Shown here: positions 25,853-32,043 of the stretch, one piece after another
Position numbering within the stretch: position 1 is the stretch's first letter
Layout: each line of letters opens with the position of its first letter
Origin: Nitrospirae bacterium RBG_16_64_22
GTDB lineage: Bacteria; Nitrospirota; RBG-16-64-22
Reading direction: 5' to 3'
NCBI GenBank assembly: GCA_001803795.1
Contig: MHEK01000010.1
Location: forward strand, 1-32,043
Length of the DNA stretch: 32,043 bases
Notes under the pieces: model-generated
The model's database searches: none
What the model saw: only the letters and a program-made list of their open reading frames with translations
What the model was told of the DNA's origin: nothing
Made by a program: the position numbers and the translations under genes

Positions 25853-25967
25853 GTTGAGCTGTTTGTCGAAGGAGCGGCTTCATGATCCTTTGAGTTTCTA
25901 TTTCGCCCGCCCTGCTCCGCGGGGCGGAGAATCCGGCAGCGTTCCTGGTTTCCATGGCTTCCTCGCG

Positions 25968-26768
25968 TTAGAGAAGGTAGTAGACGTTGGGCTCGGTGCC
26001 CAGCTCCTCCTTGAGCCGGATCGGCTGTCTCGCCCTGAGGAGGCGCGAGACCTCGCTTTCGGGATCGCCCAGATCGCCGAAGCGGATCGCGTGTCCCGTG
26101 CAGGTCTTGGCGCACGCGGGCCAGCGGCCTGCGGCCCGGTTGTAGCGTCCCTCCTCGTCCTGGAGGTGGAGGCAGAAGGTGCACTTGCGGACGTTGCCGA
26201 CAGGCGACGCGCCCGGAGCCCTCACCCGGAACTGCCGGTACTCGGGGGAAGGGACCTGGGCGTACGGCGTTCCCTCGGCGACCGCTCCGTAGTTCTCGCC
26301 GAAGTCGAAAAAGCGGGCGCCGTACGGGCAGGCCGTGATGCAGTAGCGGCAGCCGATGCACCGGTCGTAGTCCACCGCGACGATGCCGTCCTGCCTCCGC
26401 TTGAACGTAGCGCCCACGGGGCAGACGCTCACGCAAGGCGGGTGCTCGCAGTGGAAGCAGGGTTTGGTCATGAAGAGGGGCCGGTCGTCCGGCCGCTCGC
26501 CCAGGAGGCCGTCCAGGACCACGGTGTAAGCGACGCCCGGCGGCGTCTTGTTCTCGGCCTTGCAAGCCACGACGCAGGCGCGGCACCCCACGCACCGGCG
26601 CGTGTCAATCACCATCCCGTAACGGTGCTTTCGCCGCGTCGGGGTCTCCAGCGGGGCGGCGGCTTCGCTCGCCGCCCCGAACTCCAGCACCGCCCCTCCG
26701 GCGGCCAATGCGATGGCGCCGGCCTTGACGAGATGCCTCAGGAGGTCGCGGCGGCCGACCGCCGCCAC
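25968..26768 (-). CDS. Tat-exported 4[4Fe-4S] ferredoxin-type electron-transfer subunit (PsrB/NrfC/DmsB-like)
   Basis: Tat motif GRRDLLRHLVKAGAIALAAGG; multiple Cys clusters CVGCRACVVACKAEN, CFHCEHPPCVSVCPVGATFKR, CIGCRYCITACPYGARFF, CTFCLHLQ...ACAKTC. Confidence 0.93.
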   Translation of the reverse strand: MAAVGRRDLLRHLVKAGAIALAAGGAVLEFGAASEAAAPLETPTRRKHRYGMVIDTRRCVGCRACVVACKAENKTPPGVAYTVVLDGLLGERPDDRPLFMTKPCFHCEHPPCVSVCPVGATFKRRQDGIVAVDYDRCIGCRYCITACPYGARFFDFGENYGAVAEGTPYAQVPSPEYRQFRVRAPGASPVGNVRKCTFCLHLQDEEGRYNRAAGRWPACAKTCTGHAIRFGDLGDPESEVSRLLRARQPIRLKEELGTEPNVYYLL

Positions 26769-26774
26769 CGTCGC

Positions 26775-26834
26775 CTAGACCGCCGGCGGACCGGATTCCG
26801 ACGTTTCCCTTTCAACCGCGTCCGTGTCTGTCAT
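26775..26834 (-). CDS. Possible 19-aa leader/small ORF upstream of the FeS subunit
   Basis: ATG at 26834 preceded by GAGGGGGA-like SD; MTDTDAVERETSESGPPAV*; stop is 6 nt upstream of the FeS-subunit GTG start. Confidence 0.35.
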   Translation of the reverse strand: MTDTDAVERETSESGPPAV

Positions 26835-26965
26835 GGATTCCCCCTCGGCCGCTGTGCAACTGCGTGCCACTTGCGAAACCGCTCACTCAGAGCGACGGCA
26901 AAGATCCTGCCGGCAGTACCGCGGGGACCCCGCCCCGCCGCAACCGGCGGATACATCAAAGGCGC

Positions 26966-27238
26966 TCACCGCGGTTTGGCGCGGGTTCCGCGAACGAGCG
27001 ACACGGCGAAACCCATCGCCCCCGCCAGGCGCATCACCTCGCCGCAAGGATATCGTTTCTGCCCGCCCAGCGTCGTGACATGGACCAAACGCTTTTCCCG
27101 GGCCCACCGCGCGACGGTCGCGGGCGAGACTTGAAACATCCGGGCGACCTCGGCCCGCGTGAGGAGCGCGCCGCCCGGGGGAACGGCTGAGGCCGTGTCC
27201 GGACGCTTCGCTCGCTTTGGGCGCTTTGGACTGTTCAC
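26966..27238 (-). CDS. Small HTH DNA-binding protein (BldC/MerR/excisionase-like)
   Basis: 90 aa; LLTRAEVARMFQVSPATVARWAREKRLVHVTTLGGQKRYPCGEVMRLA. Confidence 0.85.
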   Translation of the reverse strand: MNSPKRPKRAKRPDTASAVPPGGALLTRAEVARMFQVSPATVARWAREKRLVHVTTLGGQKRYPCGEVMRLAGAMGFAVSLVRGTRAKPR

Positions 27239-27446
27239 ACCGGAAATCTTATCTCTTTTCCCGAAGAGAGCAATCCGGCAACTGCATCATTCTTTCTCCC
27301 AGGGGCCGGCTTAGAATCCCGCTAACTCCGCGGGAAGACTTGTTGTATTATTTGGGCTAATTCGCGAATAAGAATTTTCGAAATTCATAAATGGTCCGGG
27401 TTGGGTCGGCACACCACTGAATCAGGCTCAGGCGGGAGGCTTCTTG

Positions 27447-28517
27447 ATGGCGCGTCTCCGGGTGTTTCTGGTCATCGCGGTGGTCGTGATGATCGTTGGT
27501 GTCGGACTCTGGCTCTGGCTGAGGCCCAAGCCGGTGGCCGTCAAGTACGTCGTTCTCAAGCGCGCCGATATGATTGTGTCCGTGTTCCCCACAACGACGT
27601 CGACAATCCGGTCGGACAACGAGGTGACGATCTCCGCCCAGCGGAACGGACGGATCACGCATCTTCCGGTTGAGGAGGGCGATTCCGTCGCGAAGGGGCA
27701 GATCGTGTGCCGGCTCGATCTCTCGGAAGAGACCGCGCGCGTCTTCGCGGAGCGGGACCAGGCCCGGGCGGCGCTGACGGAGGCCGAGCGGACGTTTGCC
27801 AGGCTCCAGGGTCTCTTTTCCAAGGGGTACGTCTCCCAGCAGGAAGTCGATGCCGCGAAGAAGGGGAGGGACGCCGCCAGGGCCCTGGTGACGGGACTCG
27901 ATGAGGCGGCCGCCCAGTACGAGAAATATTCCGTTCTCCGCGCCCCGTTCGACGGCGTGATATCGAGCCGGCCCGTCCAGGCCGGGGACCTCGTGACGGT
28001 TGGGAAGCCGATCGTGACGATCGTCGACCCGACCCGACGCTACATCTCCTCGACGATCGACGAAGTGGACGTAGCCCGCCTTTCCCTCCAACAGCCCGTC
28101 AAGGTCGCGATTGACGCCTTCCCCGGCAAGACGTTCGAGGCGGTGGTCGACCGCATCTCTCCCGTCGTCACGGGCGGCAAGCTGGAGACGAGGACGTTCG
28201 AGACCCGGAGCCGGTTCCTCCCGCCCGTCCCGTCCGTGAAGCCCGGCATGAGCGCCGACGTGGAGATCCTCACCGAGAGGGTCGCGGGGGCGCTCTCCGT
28301 CCCGACGCCGGCCGTGGTGGACAGGAAGGGGGAGAAGATCGTCTATCGGCTGATCGGCGGGCGGGCCGTCGCGACGCCCGTCCGGATCGGGCTTTCCAAC
28401 TGGAACGTGACGGTTGTGGAATCAGGCCTGGCCGAAGGGGAGCAGGTCATTCTGACGCCGGACGTCACCGGGATGGGGGACGGCGTGAGGGCGACCGGGA
28501 CGGCCGCGGAGGGGTGA
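27447..28517 (+). CDS. HlyD/MacA-family periplasmic adaptor (second copy)
   Basis: MARLRVFLVIAVVVMIVGVGLWLWLRPKP...GRITHLPVEEGDSVAKGQIVCRLD...YSVLRAPFDGVISSRPVQAGDLVTVGKPIVTIVDP...VKPGMSADVEI. Confidence 0.9.
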   Translation: MARLRVFLVIAVVVMIVGVGLWLWLRPKPVAVKYVVLKRADMIVSVFPTTTSTIRSDNEVTISAQRNGRITHLPVEEGDSVAKGQIVCRLDLSEETARVFAERDQARAALTEAERTFARLQGLFSKGYVSQQEVDAAKKGRDAARALVTGLDEAAAQYEKYSVLRAPFDGVISSRPVQAGDLVTVGKPIVTIVDPTRRYISSTIDEVDVARLSLQQPVKVAIDAFPGKTFEAVVDRISPVVTGGKLETRTFETRSRFLPPVPSVKPGMSADVEILTERVAGALSVPTPAVVDRKGEKIVYRLIGGRAVATPVRIGLSNWNVTVVESGLAEGEQVILTPDVTGMGDGVRATGTAAEG

Positions 28518-28536
28518 TCTGGAAGTCCATGTTTGA

Positions 28537-28571
28537 GGTCGAAAGTCAAAGGTCAATAGTCGAAGGTTGAA
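28537..28571. repeat. Heptamer degenerate tandem repeat (RGTCRAA)x5
   Basis: GGTCGAA AGTCAAA GGTCAAT AGTCGAA GGTTGAA in the adaptor/ATPase spacer. Confidence 0.75.
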
Positions 28572-28577
28572 GCACCG

Positions 28578-29270
28578 ATGCCCACCCTGATCGAAATGGA
28601 AGGAGTCTCGAAGGTCTACCGGACGGGGCAGGTCGACGTCGCCGCCCTGGCGGGGATCACGCTTTCGGTCGAGACCGGGGAATACATGGCGATCATGGGA
28701 GCGTCCGGATCGGGGAAGTCGACGCTCATGAACGTGATCGGTTTCCTGGACCGCCCGACGGACGGCGTTTACCGGTTCGCGGGACGGGAAGTGGAGAACC
28801 TGTCGGACGACGATCTGGCGGCGATCCGCGGGCGGCGGATCGGCTTCGTCTTCCAGACATTCCAGCTCCTTCCGAGGGCGACGGCCCTGGAGAACGTCGA
28901 GCTTCCCCTCGTCTACCAGTCCGTTTCGCGCGCGGAGCGCCAAGCGCACGCAACGGACATCCTGACGCAGGTGGGATTAGCCGACCGGATGTTTCATACG
29001 CCGATGGAGCTCTCGGGCGGACAGCAACAGAGGGTCGCCATTGCGCGCGCCCTCGTCACGCGGCCGCTTCTCCTCCTCGCCGACGAGCCGACGGGGAACC
29101 TCGACTCCCGCTCCGGGGCTGAGATCATGGCGCTGATCGACAGGCTTCACGCCGAGGGGCTCACGATTCTCGTCGTGACGCACGATGCGGCCGTTGCCGG
29201 GCACGCGCGGCGACGGATCGTCCTCCGCGACGGGCAGATCGTCGAGGATACGAAGACGGTGAATCGGTGA
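28578..29270 (+). CDS. MacB-type ABC transporter ATP-binding protein (second copy)
   Basis: [83 protein letters not shown]. Confidence 0.95.
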   Translation: MPTLIEMEGVSKVYRTGQVDVAALAGITLSVETGEYMAIMGASGSGKSTLMNVIGFLDRPTDGVYRFAGREVENLSDDDLAAIRGRRIGFVFQTFQLLPRATALENVELPLVYQSVSRAERQAHATDILTQVGLADRMFHTPMELSGGQQQRVAIARALVTRPLLLLADEPTGNLDSRSGAEIMALIDRLHAEGLTILVVTHDAAVAGHARRRIVLRDGQIVEDTKTVNR

Positions 29271-29304
29271 AACGGTGAATGGGTGAATCGGTGAAACGGT
29301 GAAT
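29257..29304. repeat. Octamer degenerate tandem repeat (CGGTGAAW)x6, same unit as at 16689
   Basis: CGGTGAAT CGGTGAAA CGGTGAAT GGGTGAAT CGGTGAAA CGGTGAAT; covers the ATPase stop codon (29268-29270). Confidence 0.85.
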
Positions 29305-29317
29305 GGGCAATGAAACT

Positions 29318-29362
29318 CCTCCCCTTTGTAAGGCCCCGAAATCACGTTCGGGACAGGGGAGG
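29318..29362. repeat. Nested palindromic element (outer CCTCCCC/GGGGAGG, inner CCCGAA/TTCGGG)
   Basis: Outer arms 29318-29324 and 29356-29362; inner arms 29335-29340 and 29347-29352. Confidence 0.65.
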
Positions 29363-29403
29363 CCGGGTGGGGTAGAGAGGAATCGCAGTCAAGTGCCGAC
29401 ATT

Positions 29404-30612
29404 ATGAACGCTCTTGAGTCTTCCCGAATCGCCGTCGTCGCCTTGCGGGCCAACCCGGGCCGGTCGGCCCTCACGATGCTGGGCGTCATCATCGGCGTCG
29501 CCGCCGTGATCCTCCTCGTCTCGATCGGCGAGGGGGCCCGCGCCTACATCGAGAAGGAGCTGACGGGGATCGGGACGAACCTGCTGGCCATCCAGCCCGG
29601 AAAGACCTCCACGGCCGGCGGTTTTCATCCCCCGCAGGCCGGATCGGTCCACAAGCTCACGTTCGAGGACGCCAAGGCGATCAAACGGCGGGCGTACGCC
29701 GTCTCGGACGCGGTTCCCGTCGTTCTGGGCTCCGGGAAGGTCAAGGTCGGGAACCTTTCGCGCGATACGATGATCATCGGGACGACGCCCGAGTTTCCCC
29801 GTGTCCGGAACCTCTTCGTGGAGATCGGCGATTTTGTGACGCAGGCCGACGTGGACACGAGGTCCAAGGTCGTTGTCCTGGGGCGCACGGTCTACCGCGA
29901 GCTGTTCGGGGACCGTCCGGCGCTGGGGGCGCGCGTGACGATCGCCGACGCCAAGTTCCGCGTCGTGGGGATCATGCAGGCGAAGGGAATGACGCTGGGC
30001 TTCGACATCGACGACATCGTTTTCATCCCGGCGACCGCGGCCATGGAACTCTACGACACGGATGCCCTCCACGAGATTCTCGCCGCCGCCGGGCGGGCGG
30101 AGGAGACGGACCTTGCCATTCGTCAGATCAAGGACGTTCTCATCAAGCGCCACGCCGGCAAGGAGGACTTCACGATCATCACCCAGAGGGCGATGATGTC
30201 GACGATGGACACGATCCTCACGATCCTCACGGGCGTCCTCGGGGGAATCGCCGGGATTTCCCTCGTTGTGGGCGGGATCGGCATCATGAACATCATGCTC
30301 GTCTCGGTGAAGGAGCGGACTCGGGAAATCGGGATCCGAAAAGCCGTGGGCGCGCGCCGGATCGACATCCTCCAGCAGTTCCTCTTCGAGGCCGTGATTC
30401 TTTCTCTGATCGGCGGTATTATCGGGATCATTGTCGGCGGCGGGATCGCGTACTCCATCCCCCTCTTCTACTCGGCCATTCCCACGCGCGTTTCCCTCTG
30501 GTCCGTGACCCTCGCATTTTTCTTCTCGGTCGCCGTTGGGGTCTTTTTCGGGGTCGAGCCGGCCCGCCGCGCGGCGCGTCTGGACCCGATCGAGGCTCTC
30601 CGGTACGAATAA
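29404..30612 (+). CDS. MacB/FtsX-type ABC transporter permease (second copy)
   Basis: MNALESSRIAVVALRANPGRSALTMLGVIIGVAAVILLVSIGEGARAYIEKEL...VGGIGIMNIMLVSVKERTREIGIRKAVGARRIDILQQFLFEAVILS...ARRAARLDPIEALRYE. Confidence 0.95.
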   Translation: MNALESSRIAVVALRANPGRSALTMLGVIIGVAAVILLVSIGEGARAYIEKELTGIGTNLLAIQPGKTSTAGGFHPPQAGSVHKLTFEDAKAIKRRAYAVSDAVPVVLGSGKVKVGNLSRDTMIIGTTPEFPRVRNLFVEIGDFVTQADVDTRSKVVVLGRTVYRELFGDRPALGARVTIADAKFRVVGIMQAKGMTLGFDIDDIVFIPATAAMELYDTDALHEILAAAGRAEETDLAIRQIKDVLIKRHAGKEDFTIITQRAMMSTMDTILTILTGVLGGIAGISLVVGGIGIMNIMLVSVKERTREIGIRKAVGARRIDILQQFLFEAVILSLIGGIIGIIVGGGIAYSIPLFYSAIPTRVSLWSVTLAFFFSVAVGVFFGVEPARRAARLDPIEALRYE

Positions 30613-30803
30613 GGCGTGCCGATCCGGATGCGGCGGAAAGACGCAAGTCCTTGCCAAATAAGCCGATAAGTTTCGCTTAAGCGTTTGCCGGATTGCGTGC
30701 AAGTCAATCAGTATCAAACATGGTTTGGAGAATCTGCATCCTTTTGCGACCGGTCAAGCGATTGATAGCGCCTATGGAACCATATGAAATATAAGGTATT
30801 TAG

Positions 30804-30824
30804 AACGGTGTTTGCCGTTTTTTC
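30804..30824 (+). terminator. Weak intrinsic terminator-like hairpin AACGG-TGTTTG-CCGTT-TTTTC
   Basis: 5-bp stem (30804-30808 / 30815-30819) followed by a T-rich tract, downstream of the second efflux operon. Confidence 0.35.
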
Positions 30825-30863
30825 TGTTGACTGGACGGCGGACGCATGATAAACGGTAAATAG

Positions 30864-30875
30864 ATTGTATACAAT
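30864..30875. promoter_or_regulatory. Perfect 12-bp palindrome ATTGTATACAAT (candidate operator)
   Basis: ATTGTATACAAT in the AT-rich leader; overlaps a -10-like TACAAT. Confidence 0.5.
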
Positions 30876-30934
30876 ATTAACGGCTGACGGCCAACCAGAG
30901 GTCGGGTGAACAAGGCATCGTCTGGAGGAGCCCC

Positions 30935-31003
30935 ATGCTTCATATCCTTGCGGACAAAGGTGTTGCGTTATCGCGAGGCAGTCGGACGAGCGGTTGTCGG
31001 TGA
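30935..31003 (+). CDS. Possible 22-aa small ORF upstream of the CbiA-like gene
   Basis: GGAGGAG-CCCC-ATG; MLHILADKGVALSRGSRTSGCR*. Confidence 0.35.
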   Translation: MLHILADKGVALSRGSRTSGCR

Positions 31004-31053
31004 TCTAACGGTTTGATATCTAGAGTATGGGCGGTTTTTTGGAGGGGGCCTTC

Positions 31054-32043
31054 GTGGAAATGCCACGGATCGTCATCTCGGCGGCGCATCGAAGCTCGGG
31101 GAAGACAACCGTCGCAATCGGTCTCTGCGCGGCGTTCGCCGGTCTCGGACGCAGGGTCCAGGCCTTCAAGAAAGGACCCGACTACATAGATCCCATGTGG
31201 CTCTCGACCGCCTCCGGCCGGTCGTGCCGCAACCTCGATCACTACCTGATGGGCGAGGAAGACCTTCTCTCCGTTTTTTCGCGCGGGGCGGAGGGGGCCG
31301 ACATCAACATCATCGAAGGAAACGCCGGACTCTTCGACAGCATCGACGTGGACGGCAAGGGAAGCACGGCGACGCTCGCGCGCCTCCTGGACGCGCCCGT
31401 CGTCCTGGTGGTCGACTGCCACGGGATGAACAGAGGGATCGCCCCGCTCCTCATGGGGTACAGGCAGTTCGATCCGGGTCTTCCGATCGCGGGCGTCATC
31501 CTGAACAGGGTCGGCGGGCCGCGCCACGAGGCGAAACTCCGGGCGGCGTTGAAGAAATACACGGATATCGAGGTGCTGGGCGCGATTCCCAGCCTTCCGC
31601 AAGTCGTCATTCCTGAACGGCACCTGGGGCTCCTGCCGGCGAAAGAAGAGTCGGGGGCGTCCTCGATCATCGCGGCGATCGCCGAGGTCGTCTCGCGGCA
31701 CGTCGATCTGGACCGGATCTTCGCCATCGCGGGAAGCTCTCCGCCTCTAAGTTCGAGCTGTTGTCCGCCCGATCGATCTTCCGCCTCGCCCGACCGCTTC
31801 TCCCCCTCGAAAGTCCGGATCGCAGTCGCCTCAGACCAAGCCTTCACCTTCTACTATCCGGAAAACCTCGAAGCACTCCAAGAAGCCGGCGCCGAGCTCG
31901 TTCCTTTCAGTCCCATCGGCGATCCGCATCTTCCTTCTTCCGTCAACGGACTTTTCATCGGCGGCGGGTTTCCCGAGGTTTTCATGGATCGGCTGGAGGC
32001 GAACCAGTCCCTCCGGGAGGAGATTCGGGCCGCCGTAGAAGCC
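31054..32043 (+). CDS. cbiA: CbiA/CobB-type cobyrinate (hydrogenobyrinate) a,c-diamide synthase; C-terminus beyond the right edge
   Basis: Frame reading MPRIVISAAHRSSGKTTVAIGLCAAFAGLGRRVQAFKKGPDYIDPMWLSTASGRSCRNLDHYLMG...EGNAGLFDSIDVDGKGSTATLARLLDAPVVLVVDCHGMNRGIAPLLMGY...FIGGGFPEVFMDRLEAN; GTG 31054 or ATG 31060 start. Confidence 0.88.
   Translation, partial: MEMPRIVISAAHRSSGKTTVAIGLCAAFAGLGRRVQAFKKGPDYIDPMWLSTASGRSCRNLDHYLMGEEDLLSVFSRGAEGADINIIEGNAGLFDSIDVDGKGSTATLARLLDAPVVLVVDCHGMNRGIAPLLMGYRQFDPGLPIAGVILNRVGGPRHEAKLRAALKKYTDIEVLGAIPSLPQVVIPERHLGLLPAKEESGASSIIAAIAEVVSRHVDLDRIFAIAGSSPPLSSSCCPPDRSSASPDRFSPSKVRIAVASDQAFTFYYPENLEALQEAGAELVPFSPIGDPHLPSSVNGLFIGGGFPEVFMDRLEANQSLREEIRAAVEA

Noticed and set aside
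25760-25930. Named IS-element terminus upstream of TSUP
   Set aside because: The sequence looks anomalous, but I could not identify matching terminal inverted repeats, a transposase or a target duplication.

Overview
This is a GC-rich bacterial chromosomal window of unknown species. It holds, in order: a 5'-nucleotidase (- strand, cut by the left edge). A vitamin B12 block follows: cobalamin riboswitch, btuF-btuC-btuD, cobQ, a second cobalamin riboswitch, a BtuB-like TonB-dependent receptor and a TonB-like protein. Next are a polyprenol/DAG-kinase-like membrane protein and mqnA. A TolC/MacA/MacB-type efflux operon comes next, with a two-gene wHTH-MNT/HEPN toxin-antitoxin-like cassette between its ATPase and permease genes. 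After it are a large polytopic membrane protein with a C-terminal F5/8C-like domain, a DUF457/YdjM-like hydrolase and a PAS-LuxR regulator. A - strand respiratory molybdoenzyme operon (Tat FeS subunit, TauE/SafE transporter, frameshifted NrfD, Tat/lipobox Mo subunit) is followed by a BldC/MerR-like HTH gene, a second MacA/MacB-type operon and a CbiA/CobB-type gene cut by the right edge. The most interesting items are: (i) a candidate standalone ~95-nt structured RNA at ~1333-1430 with its own promoter-like and terminator-like signals; (ii) the MNT/HEPN cassette with a -10-overlapping palindrome and a predicted leaderless start; (iii) several short-unit (7-, 8- and 9-nt) degenerate repeats and palindromes in operon junctions, one palindrome lying inside the tonB-like CDS; (iv) a disrupted molybdoenzyme operon with an interposed TSUP gene and a frameshifted NrfD; (v) an AT-rich, palindrome-bearing leader with a small ORF upstream of the CbiA-like gene. 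All calls come from reading the sequence and translations; no database search was run.
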